From Streptosporangiaceae bacterium (GTDB lineage: Bacteria > Actinomycetota > Actinomycetes > Streptosporangiales > Streptosporangiaceae), in NCBI GenBank assembly GCA_025964715.1, contig JAOPYH010000501.1, positions 1-32,073 of the forward strand: 32,073 bases of DNA. Reading direction: 5' to 3'. Below, piece after piece: positions 23,172 to 31,907 of the stretch. The position numbers were made by a program, and so were the translations under genes. Below the pieces are notes generated by a model. The model was given only the letters and a program-made list of their open reading frames with translations. It made no database searches and was not told the DNA's origin. Every line of letters begins with the position of its first letter. The first letter of the stretch is position 1.

Positions 23172-23654
23172 ATGGAAGGCGACAGAGACATCATCACGTT
23201 GCTCAACGAGCAACTGACCTCCGAATTAACGGCGATCAGCCAGTACTTCCTGCACGCGAAGATGCAGGAGCACTGGGGATTCACCCGCCTCGCCCGGCAC
23301 ACCCGCGCCGAGTCCTTCGATGAGATGCGCCACGCCGAGCGGCTGACCGACCGCATCCTGTTCCTCGAAGGACTGCCGAACTACCAGAAGCTCAACGCTC
23401 TCCGCATCGGCCAGACCGTCATCGAGCAGCTCAGGGCCGATCTCGCCATCGAGGTCGAGGTTGTCGGCCGGCTGAAGCCGGGCATCGAGCTGATGCGCTC
23501 GCGTGGCGACGTCACCTCCGCACGCATCTTCGAGGACATCCTCGCCGACGAGGAGGAGCACGTGGACTACCTCGAAACCGAGCTCGAGCTGGCCGACAAG
23601 CTCGGCGAGCAGCTCTACCTCCAGCGCTACGCAGAGCCGCCCGGTGAGGACTAG
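23172..23654 (+). CDS. bfr: Bacterioferritin
   Basis: Haem-containing ferritin of 160 residues; 24 subunits form an iron-storage shell. The ferroxidase ligands are Glu18 (TSELTAISQYF), Glu51 and His54 (DEMRHAE), Glu94 (AIEVE) and Glu127/His130 (DEEEHVDYLE). Met52 is the axial haem ligand at subunit interfaces, which distinguishes Bfr from non-haem ferritin. The start ATG at 23172 gives MEGDRDIITLLNEQL, the usual N-terminus; the open frame extends further upstream but overlaps bfd. Paired with bfd and the iron box. Confidence 0.97.
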   Translation: MEGDRDIITLLNEQLTSELTAISQYFLHAKMQEHWGFTRLARHTRAESFDEMRHAERLTDRILFLEGLPNYQKLNALRIGQTVIEQLRADLAIEVEVVGRLKPGIELMRSRGDVTSARIFEDILADEEEHVDYLETELELADKLGEQLYLQRYAEPPGED

Positions 23655-23733
23655 GCGCTCCCGGCGACGAGCCGGCACGTCCCGCGCACGGCTCCACGTA
23701 GTCTCGAACCCCCCGAATACGGAGGAGCCACGC

Positions 23734-25257
23734 GTGAGCGACCATGTGGAGATCGAGGTTAAATACGACGCCGAACCGGACTTCGGCCTGCCGGATCTCG
23801 GCAACGTGCCGGGTGTCCACTCGGTCGGCGATCCGCAGACACAGGTCCTCGTCGCGAGGTACTTCGACACCGCCGACCTCCGGCTCGCCTCCCGGGGCAT
23901 CACCCTGCGCCGCCGCCGCGGCGGCGCCGACGCGGGCTGGCATCTGAAGATCCCCGCGGGGACCGACACCAAGAAGGAACTGCGGGCCCCGCTCGGCCGG
24001 GCTGAGGTCGTCCCGGCCCGGCTGGCCGCCCTCGTGGCCGCCCACACCCGAGGTGAGCCGCTCCGGCCGGTGGCCACGCTCGAGACCAGGCGTACGGTCC
24101 TACGGCTGCTCGGCGAGGACGGCACGGAGCTGGCCGAGGTCGCCGACGACGCGGTGACGGGACGGCCGGCCGATCGAGGCACCGGCGCCGAGGAAGGGCC
24201 TTCGGTCCGCAGCTGGCGCGAGATCGAGGTCGAGCTCGCCGGCGGCTCCCCCGAGCTGCTCGACGCCGTGGGCGAACGCCTCCGCGGGGCCGGCGCGCGC
24301 AAGGCCGAGTCGGCCTCCAAGCTCGGCCGGCTGCTGGGTCCGGCCGCCGCACCCGGGCCGGTGCGCCGGGCGGACGCGCGGCCCTCCGGCACGGCCGGCA
24401 CCGAAGTGCTCGCCTATGTGCGCGAGCAGGTCGAGGCCCTGATGTCGTACGACCCGAAGGTTCGGCTCGCCGAGAACGACGCCGTGCACAAGATGCGGGT
24501 CGCGGTGCGCCGTCTGCGCAGCGTGCTGAAGACCTACCGCAAGGTGCTGGACCGGGAGCGGACCGACGCCCTGCGGCCGGAGCTCAAGTGGCTCGCCGAC
24601 GAGCTCGGCCGCGTCCGGGATCTGGAGGTGCTGCGGGAGCGCTTCACCGGCCGGGTCGAGGCGCTGCCGGCCGGCCTGGCCGAGCACCGTGGCTGGCTCG
24701 ACGACCTGGGCCGGCAGGAGCAGGCCGCTTATCGCCGGCTCCACGCGGCACTGCGGGAGCCCCGCTACTTCGCCCTGCTGGACACCCTGGACCGGCTCGT
24801 CGCAGATCCGCCGTTGACCGCCCGCGCCGGGCGCAGGGCCACCAAGGAGCTGCCCCGGCTGGTGCTGCGCTCCTGGCGGCGGCTGGAGCGGGCCTACGAC
24901 GAGATCCAGGCGGCCCCCGATTCCGAGCGCGACGGCGCCCGGCACGAGACCCGTAAGGCCGCCAAGCGCGCCCGCTACACCGCCGAGGTCGCCGGCCCGG
25001 CGCTGGGCGGGCCCGCTACCGCACTGGCCACGAGGGCCAAGCGGCTGCAGAAGGCGCTGGGCAGCGTCCAGGACGGCGTGATCGCACAGGAGCGCTTGGG
25101 CCGGCTGGCCGCGGACACGACCGCGCCACGTGAGGCGTTCACGCTCGGCGTCCTGTTCGAGGTGGAGCGCGAGGAGGCCCGTGCCGCCCGCAAGGATGTG
25201 AAGCGTGTCTGGAGGAAGGCCCCGGGAGGCAAGGCCCTGCGGAGGTTGAAGCGATAG
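23734..25257 (+). CDS. CYTH-CHAD domain protein (polyphosphate-associated)
   Basis: Protein of 507 residues. The N-terminal CYTH (triphosphate tunnel metalloenzyme) domain, about 1-205, starts with the metal-binding ExExK motif as Glu6-Ile-Glu8-Val-Lys10, and continues with ARYFDTADLRLASRGITLRRRRGG and an acidic WREIEVEL. The CHAD domain, about 225-505, is helical and rich in conserved His/Arg/Lys (HKMRVAVRRLRSVLKTYR; RHETRKAAKRARYTAE) that bind polyphosphate. CYTH domains hydrolyse triphosphate-type substrates; CHAD proteins bind polyP granules. The GTG at 23734 has GGAGGAG seven bases upstream, which decides it over the longer open frame. Its neighbours are a MutT1-like phosphatase and Ppk1, so the three make a polyP module. 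Confidence 0.94.
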   Translation: MSDHVEIEVKYDAEPDFGLPDLGNVPGVHSVGDPQTQVLVARYFDTADLRLASRGITLRRRRGGADAGWHLKIPAGTDTKKELRAPLGRAEVVPARLAALVAAHTRGEPLRPVATLETRRTVLRLLGEDGTELAEVADDAVTGRPADRGTGAEEGPSVRSWREIEVELAGGSPELLDAVGERLRGAGARKAESASKLGRLLGPAAAPGPVRRADARPSGTAGTEVLAYVREQVEALMSYDPKVRLAENDAVHKMRVAVRRLRSVLKTYRKVLDRERTDALRPELKWLADELGRVRDLEVLRERFTGRVEALPAGLAEHRGWLDDLGRQEQAAYRRLHAALREPRYFALLDTLDRLVADPPLTARAGRRATKELPRLVLRSWRRLERAYDEIQAAPDSERDGARHETRKAAKRARYTAEVAGPALGGPATALATRAKRLQKALGSVQDGVIAQERLGRLAADTTAPREAFTLGVLFEVEREEARAARKDVKRVWRKAPGGKALRRLKR

Positions 25258-25262
25258 CCGCG

Positions 25263-25281
25263 CGGGCGGCTCACCCGCCCG
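25263..25281. terminator. Short bidirectional hairpin between CHAD and Nudix genes
   Basis: CGGGCGG (25263-25269) and CCGCCCG (25275-25281) form a 7-bp stem with a 5-base loop, in the 13-bp gap and first codons of the convergent genes. Plausible terminator for both strands. Confidence 0.45.
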
Positions 25282-26218
25282 GGGTGTGACCTTCCACCGC
25301 GGCCAGGCCGATCACCGCACCGGGTTCCGCGGTCTCCAGATGGAGCACCCAGAAACCGCCCTTCGGGGGTGCCGGCGGCCGTGCCGCGGGCCCGCCGAAC
25401 CGGGCACGGACCTCATCGAGGAGGTCCGGCGCCATCTCACCGTGGGTGCACACCACCGTGGGGACCGCTTCGGCCGCGATCTCGGCGATCCGTGCCCGCG
25501 CCCCCTCGAGCTCGCCGCGGCCGAGCGTGGGAGGCGTGCCGACCGTAGCGTCGTCGCCCATCGTGAAGGCCTGCTCGGTCGTCACGCTGATCCGCTCCCT
25601 CAGCGCGTACGGCAGCAGCGTCTCCACGCACCGCGCGGTCGCGGAGCTGATCGGCCGGACCGGCGCGTAGGCCCCCAGCAGCTCGGCGAGCTCGCGTGCC
25701 ACGGCCCGCCCGGAGTGGTCCAGCGGGCGCAGCGCGTCCAGATCGGTCCAGTCGTGCTTGCTCCCCGCCGTCGCGTGCCTGAGGATGATCACCGCCGTGG
25801 TGTGGAGCGGCCCGGTGGCGAACTCGCGCAGCAGGGCCACATCACGGTCATGGCTCAGCCGGCGCTCGGCCTCGTCCAGCGGCAGCCAGTCCAGCCGGTC
25901 GACCTCGTCACCGGGGACGAATCCGTTTCCGCCCTCCCGCGGGGTCGCGGCCCAATAGTCGACATGCTTCAACCGACCCTCTGTCACGTACGACTGCGGC
26001 GTGAGGGGCCGGCCGAGCCGCGGCGTGACACCCGTCTCCTCCACCACCTCGCGGACGACGGCCCGCAGGACGTGCTCGCCCTTGTCCAGCTTGCCCTTGG
26101 GGAAGGACCAGTCGTCGTACTTCGGCCGGTGGATCAACGCCACCTCGGGGCCCGGTTCGCCGTCTCGCCACAGCACGGCCCCGGCGGCCTGGATCACATC
26201 GTCCGGCAATCCGGTCAC
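25271..26218 (-). CDS. mutT1: MutT1-like Nudix hydrolase fused to histidine phosphatase
   Basis: Two-domain hydrolase of 315 residues. The N-terminal Nudix domain has a full Nudix box from Gly42 to Val64 (G-x5-E48-x7-R56-E57-V-V-E60-E61-T-G-V). The C-terminal histidine phosphatase (SixA-like) domain starts with LRHATAG, placing catalytic His148 after Arg147, and has a second His in CTHGEMAP. This architecture matches mycobacterial MutT1, which clears 8-oxo-GTP and diadenosine polyphosphates. In mycobacteria mutT1 is also next to ppk. Only about 20 bp separate it from ppk on the same strand, so the two are probably one transcript with ppk first. Cytoplasmic. Confidence 0.93.
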   Translation of the reverse strand: MTGLPDDVIQAAGAVLWRDGEPGPEVALIHRPKYDDWSFPKGKLDKGEHVLRAVVREVVEETGVTPRLGRPLTPQSYVTEGRLKHVDYWAATPREGGNGFVPGDEVDRLDWLPLDEAERRLSHDRDVALLREFATGPLHTTAVIILRHATAGSKHDWTDLDALRPLDHSGRAVARELAELLGAYAPVRPISSATARCVETLLPYALRERISVTTEQAFTMGDDATVGTPPTLGRGELEGARARIAEIAAEAVPTVVCTHGEMAPDLLDEVRARFGGPAARPPAPPKGGFWVLHLETAEPGAVIGLAAVEGHTPGG

Positions 26219-26240
26219 ACGTTCACCGGCTTGCCACGCG

Positions 26241-28307
26241 TCACCGTCGGGCCCTCATGAGCTGGGTCTGGACGTCGGTCAGGGGTTCGTCACCCTCGGC
26301 GGTGCGGCGGGTCCAGCCTCCGTCACCGTCCAGCCACCAGGTGGCGGCGGTGTCGTCCATGGCCCCGTCGATCAGCTCGATCAGCTGGTCGCGGTGCTGG
26401 CCGTCCCTGACCCGCACCAGGGCCTCCACCCGGCGGTCGAGATTGCGGTGCATGAGGTCCGGACTGCCCAGCCAGACCTCCGGGTCGCCGCCGCAGCCGA
26501 ACACGTACACGCGGGAGTGCTCGAGGAACCGGCCGAGCACGCTACGGACCCTGATCGTCTCGGACAGCCCCGGCACACCTGGCCGGAGCGCGCAGATGCC
26601 CCGGACCCAGATGTCGATCGGCACGCCGGCCTGCGAGGCCCTGTACAGGGCGTCCATGACCACCTCGTCCACCAGCGAGTTGCACTTGAACCGGATCCTG
26701 GCCGGCCGCCCCGCCCGGTGGTGCTCGGCCTCCCGCTCGATCCGCAGCACGAGCCCGGAGCGGAGCGTGTGCGGGGCGACCAGCAGCTGGCGGTACGGGA
26801 TCTGCCTGGAGTGCCCGGTGAGGTGGTTGAACAGGTCGGTGACGTCCTCGGCCACCTCGGGGTCAGCGGTCAGCAGGCCGAAGTCCTCATAGATGCGTGC
26901 CGTCTTGGGGTGGTAGTTACCGGTGCCGATGTGGCAGTAGCGCCGGAGCGTCCCGTCCTTCTCCTGGCGCACCACGAGGGCCAGCTTGCAGTGGGTCTTC
27001 AGCCCGACGAACCCGTAGACGACGTGGCACCCCGCCTCCTCGAGCTTGCGCGCCCAGGAGATGTTGGCGTGTTCGTCGAACCGGGCCTTCAGCTCGACCA
27101 CCACGACGACCTGCTTACCCGCGTCGGCCGCGTCGATCAGCGCGTCCACGATCGGCGAGTCGCCGCTGGTGCGGTAGAGCGTCTGCTTGATCGCGAGCAC
27201 CTGCGGGTCCTCGGCGGCCATCTCGATGAACTGCTGCACGCTCGTGGTGAAGGAGTCGTAGGGATGGTGCACCAGGACGTCGTGATCCTTGAGCGTGGCG
27301 AAGATGTCGGAGTCCCGCGGCAGGGCGGTCTTCGAGGGGACGAAGGGCGGATACCTGAGCTCGGGACGGTCCAGATTCGCTATCGCGTCCATGCCGGCCA
27401 GGTCGAGCGGGCCCGGCACCCGGTAGACCTCCCGCTCCTCGATCCCGAGCTCCTTCATCAGCAGCTCGAGCACCTCGGGGGAGATCGACTCCTCCACCTC
27501 CAGCCGGACCACCGGCCCGAACCGGCGCCGGAGCAGCTCGCGCTCCAGGGCTTGGAGCAGGTCCTCGGTGATGTCCTCGTCCACCTCAAGGTCCTCGTTG
27601 CGGGTGACCCTGAAGGCGTGGCAGGCCAGCACCTCCATGCCGGTGAACAGCTGCGACAGCTGCGCGGCGATGACATCTTCGAGGGGGGTGAACCGGCCGG
27701 GCGAGGCCTCGACGAAGCGCGGCAGCACCGGCGGGACCTTGACCCGGGCGAAGAGCCGCTCCCCCGTGGCCGGGTCGGCCACGATCACCGCGAGGTTCAG
27801 CGAGAGCCCGGAGATGTACGGAAAGGGATGCGCGGAGTCGACCGCGAGCGGGGTCAGCACAGGGTAGATCCGGTCCCGGAACAGCCGCCGGAGGGTCTGC
27901 CGCTCGGGATCGGCGAGATCGTCCCAGCGCAGGACGTCGATCCCCTGCTTGGCCAGCTCGGGACAGAGCTGGTCGCGATAACAGGCGGCGTGCCGGAGCA
28001 TCAGCTGATGCGCCAGCTGGGCCGTGTTCTCGAGGACCTCGCGGGGCTGCCGGCCGCTCGCGGCCTGCACCGCGAGCCCGGTCGCCATGCGCCTGGTGAG
28101 CCCGGCGACCCGGACCATGAAGAACTCGTCCAGGTTGCTCGCGAAGATCGCGAGGAACCGGACCCGTTCGAGCAGCGGCAGGGCCGGGTCCTCCGCGAGT
28201 GTGAGCACCCGCTCGTTGAACCTCAGCCAGCTCTCTTCGCGATCAAGGAATCGCTGGTCAGGGAGCACATCCTCGGTCGAGGGGAAATGTCCGGGATCGT
28301 CGCTCAT
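26241..28307 (-). CDS. ppk: Polyphosphate kinase 1
   Basis: Reversible transfer of the gamma-phosphate of ATP to polyphosphate; 688 residues, the family's normal length. The N-terminal domain begins [17 protein letters not shown] and includes [20 protein letters not shown]. The head domain has [21 protein letters not shown]. The catalytic part has [18 protein letters not shown], His439 (GLKTHCKL) and the phosphorylated His459 ([14 protein letters not shown]), corresponding to E. coli His435 and His454. C1/C2 domains have the [16 protein letters not shown] and [15 protein letters not shown] motifs. A PHO-box-like repeat lies just upstream, suggesting induction by phosphate limitation through PhoP. 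It heads an operon with the MutT1-like gene. Confidence 0.98.
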   Translation of the reverse strand: MSDDPGHFPSTEDVLPDQRFLDREESWLRFNERVLTLAEDPALPLLERVRFLAIFASNLDEFFMVRVAGLTRRMATGLAVQAASGRQPREVLENTAQLAHQLMLRHAACYRDQLCPELAKQGIDVLRWDDLADPERQTLRRLFRDRIYPVLTPLAVDSAHPFPYISGLSLNLAVIVADPATGERLFARVKVPPVLPRFVEASPGRFTPLEDVIAAQLSQLFTGMEVLACHAFRVTRNEDLEVDEDITEDLLQALERELLRRRFGPVVRLEVEESISPEVLELLMKELGIEEREVYRVPGPLDLAGMDAIANLDRPELRYPPFVPSKTALPRDSDIFATLKDHDVLVHHPYDSFTTSVQQFIEMAAEDPQVLAIKQTLYRTSGDSPIVDALIDAADAGKQVVVVVELKARFDEHANISWARKLEEAGCHVVYGFVGLKTHCKLALVVRQEKDGTLRRYCHIGTGNYHPKTARIYEDFGLLTADPEVAEDVTDLFNHLTGHSRQIPYRQLLVAPHTLRSGLVLRIEREAEHHRAGRPARIRFKCNSLVDEVVMDALYRASQAGVPIDIWVRGICALRPGVPGLSETIRVRSVLGRFLEHSRVYVFGCGGDPEVWLGSPDLMHRNLDRRVEALVRVRDGQHRDQLIELIDGAMDDTAATWWLDGDGGWTRRTAEGDEPLTDVQTQLMRARR

Positions 28308-28328
28308 GCCCTAATGCTCCCTGATAAA

Positions 28329-28346
28329 GGTGAACAGTAGTAGAAC
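28329..28346 (-). promoter_or_regulatory. PHO-box-like direct repeat upstream of ppk
   Basis: Read on the minus strand, GTTCTACTACTGTTCACC contains two 7-base units, GTTCTAC and GTTCACC, spaced 11 bases start to start. That is the PhoP direct-repeat spacing known from Streptomyces PHO boxes. It ends 21 bases before the ppk ATG. Streptomyces ppk is known to be PhoP-controlled, which fits. Two units only, one imperfect. The same gap also precedes the divergent biotin ligase gene. Confidence 0.55.
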
Positions 28347-28376
28347 TACCTGGCCGTGAATCGGAGCACACCTGGC

Positions 28377-29312
28377 ATGGGCTTGGATGAGGGGATGAGC
28401 GCATCCCAATACGGTGACCTGGCGCGGCCTCCGCTGAGCGCCAAGACGCTGGACCACCTGCTGGTCCGGCCGGGGTCCCTGTGGCGCGACGTGCGCGTGG
28501 TGCCGGAGACCGGATCCACCAACGCCGACCTGGTCCGCGCGGCCAAGGCGGGGGCGCCCGAGGGCACCGTTCTGGTCGCGGAGGAGCAGACGGCCGGTCG
28601 CGGCCGGCTCGGCCGGCAGTGGGCCGCCCCGGCGAGGTCAGGGCTGATGTTCTCGGTGCTGCTGCGCCCGACGACGCCGATCGCGCTGCAGGGCTGGCTG
28701 CCGCTGCTGACCGGGGTCGCTGTCGCCTCCGCCATCCGCCGGATGACGGCCCGGGCGCACGCCGGAGACTTCGGCGAGCCGACGGGCGGCACGATCGTGG
28801 ACGCCCGGCTCAAGTGGCCCAACGACGTCCTGGTCGGGGAGCGCAAGCTGGCCGGGATCCTCGCAGAGCGTGCCGACGACGCCGTGATCCTCGGTGTGGG
28901 GATGAACGTCAGCCTGCGCGAGGACGAGCTTCCGGTGCCCAGCGCGACGTCGCTGACGATCCAGAACGCCGCCTTCACCGACCGGGGGCCGCTGCTCCGC
29001 GCGATCCTGCGCGAGCTGCAGGTTTGGTACCAGGCGTGGCAGGCGGTGAACGGCGATCCCGACGCGGAAGGCCCGGAAGGCTATCCCGGGGTCCCGGACA
29101 TCGAGAGATCCGGGTCCAGCGGGCTGCGCGGCACCTACCGCGCGCTCTGCGCGACCCTGGACCGCCGGATCCACGTCGAGCTCCCGGGAGATCGGTCCCT
29201 CGATGGCACGGCCCGCGACGTGGACTCCGCCGGCCGCCTGATGGTGCGCGCCATCGGGGGCGACCAGGCGCTCAGCGCCGGGGACGTGGTGCACGTCCGC
29301 CCCGGTGGGTGA
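28377..29312 (+). CDS. birA: Biotin--[acetyl-CoA carboxylase] ligase
   Basis: Attaches biotin to the biotin carboxyl carrier domains of carboxylases through biotinyl-AMP; about 311 residues. Motifs: ETGSTNADL, then GRGRLGRQW (biotinyl-5'-AMP loop), SVLLRP, LKWPNDVLVGERKLAGIL and ILGVGMNVS. The C-terminal SH3-like domain ends with a GDVVHVRPGG. There is no N-terminal DNA-binding domain, so it is a class I, non-repressor enzyme. The start is uncertain: ATG 28377 with GGAG ten bases upstream is preferred over GTG 28356 (no ribosome site) and ATG 28395. It is divergent from ppk. Confidence 0.93.
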   Translation: MGLDEGMSASQYGDLARPPLSAKTLDHLLVRPGSLWRDVRVVPETGSTNADLVRAAKAGAPEGTVLVAEEQTAGRGRLGRQWAAPARSGLMFSVLLRPTTPIALQGWLPLLTGVAVASAIRRMTARAHAGDFGEPTGGTIVDARLKWPNDVLVGERKLAGILAERADDAVILGVGMNVSLREDELPVPSATSLTIQNAAFTDRGPLLRAILRELQVWYQAWQAVNGDPDAEGPEGYPGVPDIERSGSSGLRGTYRALCATLDRRIHVELPGDRSLDGTARDVDSAGRLMVRAIGGDQALSAGDVVHVRPGG

Positions 29313-29366
29313 CCTCTTTACGTGCTCGATCACCTGCCCGGCGTTATTTCTGCCACGATATGCGAT

Positions 29367-29873
29367 ATGGGCCTACCAGAGCAGCAACCGGCTGAGGAGC
29401 AGGTCATCCTCAGTGACCATCCGCACTGGACGACGCTGATCCAGACGATCGTCCTGCTGGTCCTGACCGTGGCGGTCGCGGGCGCGGCGATCTTCTTCAT
29501 GCCGGACGTGGCCCTGCGGACACAGATCCAGCTGGCCATCGCCGTGGCCGCTGTCCTGGTCGCGCTGGTGGTGTCCGTGGTGCCCTTCCTGCGCTGGTTC
29601 GCCACCCGCTACCAGCTGACCGAGCAGGGACTGGTCATCCGAGAGGGCATCCTGTCCCGCTCGGTTCGCACGATCCCGATCGGGCGGGTCAACGACGCCT
29701 CACACTCGCAGCGGCTGATCGAGCGGATGCTGGGCAAGGGCACCCTGACCGTCGAGTCCGGCGGTGAACGGGGCCTGCTCGTGCTCAAGAACGTGCCGGA
29801 CGTCGATAAGTGGCACCAGCAGATCTATCGCCTTATCGATGACATGGCCGACGGGGTGCGAGACGGCCGGTAA
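29367..29873 (+). CDS. PH-domain (bPH2, DUF304-type) membrane protein
   Basis: Protein of 168 residues. Two hydrophobic helices (about 29-50 and 56-76) form a hairpin, followed by a bacterial PH domain of the YdbS/DUF304 type: RYQLTEQGLVIREGILSRSVRTIPIGRVNDASHSQRLIERMLGKGTLTVES... (read as separate strands). The strand pattern and the IP..RV.D...Q...ER..G.GT..V.S motif are characteristic. Function is unknown; related proteins sit at the membrane and may bind lipids or peptides. ATG 29367 is chosen at the start of the hydrophilic N-terminus; there is no strong ribosome site, and TATG-rich sequence just upstream may mean a short or absent leader. The next gene starts 27 bp after it. Confidence 0.88.
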   Translation: MGLPEQQPAEEQVILSDHPHWTTLIQTIVLLVLTVAVAGAAIFFMPDVALRTQIQLAIAVAAVLVALVVSVVPFLRWFATRYQLTEQGLVIREGILSRSVRTIPIGRVNDASHSQRLIERMLGKGTLTVESGGERGLLVLKNVPDVDKWHQQIYRLIDDMADGVRDGR

Positions 29874-29899
29874 GGCGAACCCGTCAGGCGGAGGGGGAC

Positions 29900-30913
29900 A
29901 TGTCCGCTCGTAGTCCGGACCCGAAGCGGGTCGAGGAGCTGTTGCTCGGCGGAGACAAGCGCTACACGCGGGTCGACGTCCAGCGAATGACCGGCGTGAC
30001 CAGGGAGTTCACGCAGCGGCTCTGGCGGGCGTTCGGCTATCCGCACATGCCCGACGACACGGTGGCCTTCACCGAGGGCGACGTCACAGCGCTGTACCGC
30101 ATTCAGCGGCTGATGCAGGACGACGTCCTGGACGACGACGACGTGATCCGCATGGTGCGCGCGGTCGGTCAGACGATGACCAAGCTGGCCGAGTGGCAGG
30201 TCAACCTCCTCACCAGCAAGATCGCGGGCGACCTGTCCGAACCTCCCACTGTCGAGTCGGTCCAGTTCATCATCGACCTCGCCGAGCGGCACATCCCGGA
30301 CTTCGAGCCACTGATCGTGCACGCGTGGCGCCGTCAGCTCGCCGCGGCGGGCACCCGGGCGATGGCCATGGCCGCCTCTGAGGAGGACGCGATCCCGGCC
30401 CGCATCCCGGCCACCATCGGGTTCGCCGACATGGTGTCGTTCACCCAGATGAGCCGTGAGCTGGACGAGATGGACCTGGCCCGGGTGGTGGAGCGGTTCG
30501 AGGAGACGGCCTCGGACGTCATCGCGGCCAGCGGCGGCCGCCTGGTGAAGTCGCTCGGCGACGAGGTGCTGTTCAGCGCGGACTCCCCGGAGCTCGGCGC
30601 CGAGATCGCGTTGTCCATCGCCGAAACGATCAAGGACGAGACCGAGGTCCCGGACGTGCGGGTCGGAGTGGCCCACGGCCCGGTGCTCCCGCTGATGGGT
30701 GACGTCTTCGGCACGACCGTGAACCTCGCGGCCCGGCTGACCTCGATCGCCCGCCCGGGCGCGGTGGTCATCGACGCCGAGCTGGCCGCCGAGCTGGACG
30801 GCTCGGAGTCCTACGAGGTCACGCGGATCGTCCGGCGCCCGGCTCGCGGCCTCGGCATCATCCAGCCGTACGTCCTCCGCCGCCGCACCAGGGGCGGCTC
30901 CCGCCGCGTCTAG
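29900..30913 (+). CDS. Class III adenylate cyclase with Rv1264-like N-terminal regulatory domain
   Basis: Soluble cyclase of 337 residues making cAMP from ATP. The catalytic domain (about 170-335) has all six key positions: metal Asp177 (GFADMVSFT) and Asp221, adenine-selecting Lys217 (VKSLGDEVLF) and Asp268, transition-state Asn275 and Arg279 (GTTVNLAARL). The spacing of Lys217, Asp221, Asp268 and Asn275 matches that of mycobacterial Rv1264. Residues 1-165 are helical and lack other known domains; in Rv1264 the equivalent region inhibits the enzyme at neutral pH and releases it in acid. GGAGGGGGAC stands directly before the ATG. It may share a transcript with the PH-domain gene upstream and enoyl-CoA hydratase downstream. 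Confidence 0.95.
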   Translation: MSARSPDPKRVEELLLGGDKRYTRVDVQRMTGVTREFTQRLWRAFGYPHMPDDTVAFTEGDVTALYRIQRLMQDDVLDDDDVIRMVRAVGQTMTKLAEWQVNLLTSKIAGDLSEPPTVESVQFIIDLAERHIPDFEPLIVHAWRRQLAAAGTRAMAMAASEEDAIPARIPATIGFADMVSFTQMSRELDEMDLARVVERFEETASDVIAASGGRLVKSLGDEVLFSADSPELGAEIALSIAETIKDETEVPDVRVGVAHGPVLPLMGDVFGTTVNLAARLTSIARPGAVVIDAELAAELDGSESYEVTRIVRRPARGLGIIQPYVLRRRTRGGSRRV

Positions 30914-30922
30914 AGTTCTGCC

Positions 30923-31699
30923 ATGGATGCTGTGAGCCTGCGCCGGCACGACCATGTCGCCGAGATCGTCCTGGACCGGCCGGAGGCGCTCAACGCCCTG
31001 TCCACCTCGATGGCCCTCCGGCTGGCGGAGGTCTGCGCCGAGGTGGCGGCCGACCGATCCGTACGGGCCGTGGTTCTGAGCGCGGCGGGCGAGAAGGCCT
31101 TCTGTGTCGGAGCGGACCTCAAGGAACGCGGCGGGATGACCGACTCCGACCTGCTGCGCCAGCGTGAGGTCTTCCGCGCCGCGTTCGGCGGGGTGCGTGC
31201 CCTGCCCCAGCCCACGGTGGCGGCCGTGCACGGCTATGCGCTCGGCGGCGGCTGCGAGTTCGCGCTCTCCTGCGACCTCATCGTCGCCGACGAGTCCGCG
31301 GTCTTCGGCCTGCCCGAGGTCGGCGTCGGCCTCGTCCCGGGAGGCGGCGGCACCCAGCTGGCCCTGCGCCGGCTCGGCCCAGGCCCTGCCGCCGACCTGG
31401 TCCTCACCGGACGGCGGCTCGGCATCGACGAGGCGGTGTCGTACAGTCTGGTCGATCGCAGGGTCCCGGCCGGCAGCGCACGCGAGGAGGCCCTCGCGCT
31501 CGCCTCACTCATCGCGAAGAACTCACCAGTGGCCGTACGGGCGGCCAAGCGCGCCCTTCGCCACGGCGCCGGACTTGACCTGGACGCGGCAATGGAGGTC
31601 GAGGACGCCGCCTGGCACACCGTGGCCTTCTCAGCCGACCGGCGCGAGGGCATCGCCGCCTTCAACGAGAAGCGCTCCCCCGACTGGCCGGAGGCCTGA
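30923..31699 (+). CDS. Enoyl-CoA hydratase/isomerase family protein
   Basis: Crotonase-fold enzyme of 258 residues. The oxyanion-hole segments are AFCVGADLKE (about 59-68) and HGYALGGGCEFALSCDL (103-119). The two acid/base residues of true hydratases are both present, Glu112 and Glu132 (FGLPEVGVGLVPGGGGTQ), so a functional enoyl-CoA hydratase is likely; substrate chain length is unknown. The C-terminal helices end KRSPDWPEA. It begins 10 bp after the cyclase stop. Its 3' end overlaps the convergent truncated GNAT frame by 38 bp. Confidence 0.95.
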   Translation: MDAVSLRRHDHVAEIVLDRPEALNALSTSMALRLAEVCAEVAADRSVRAVVLSAAGEKAFCVGADLKERGGMTDSDLLRQREVFRAAFGGVRALPQPTVAAVHGYALGGGCEFALSCDLIVADESAVFGLPEVGVGLVPGGGGTQLALRRLGPGPAADLVLTGRRLGIDEAVSYSLVDRRVPAGSAREEALALASLIAKNSPVAVRAAKRALRHGAGLDLDAAMEVEDAAWHTVAFSADRREGIAAFNEKRSPDWPEA

Positions 31700-31907
31700 C
31701 CACGAACACCTGCGCGTCCTCGATCAACCGCCCGTAGTCGGCGTCCATCGGCAACGGTCGCATGCCGATGACCGCGGTCCAGCGGCCGTAGGCGTCAAGG
31801 ACCGTCCGCTCCACGGCTCGCTGGTCGGCGTGGACGGCCGGCCTGACCTCCAGCCCGGCCTCGGCCCCGACCGCAGGGCCGGGCACATGCCCCGCCTCAC
31901 CCGTCAT
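31662..31907 (-). pseudogene. Truncated GNAT acetyltransferase gene
   Basis: An 81-residue minus-strand frame whose ATG overlaps the PEP carboxylase stop (ATGA). After about 15 unusual residues it reads LEVRPAVHADQRAVERTVLDAYGRWTAVIG and then a MRPLPMDADYGRLIEDAQVFVV stretch, which is the first third of a GNAT N-acetyltransferase (helix 1-2 and the P-P-M..DY..L segment). The acetyl-CoA-binding part is absent: the frame continues only 11 codons, antisense to the end of enoyl-CoA hydratase, and stops. Probably a gene cut by a deletion that joined it to the hydratase gene. A short functional protein is less likely. Confidence 0.65.

Noticed and set aside
26001..28340. A 779-codon plus-strand open frame opposite the Nudix and ppk genes
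   Set aside because: It is the antisense shadow of two well-supported genes. Its translation shows only low-complexity Asp/Val/Gly/Arg composition and no motif, as expected from high third-position GC.
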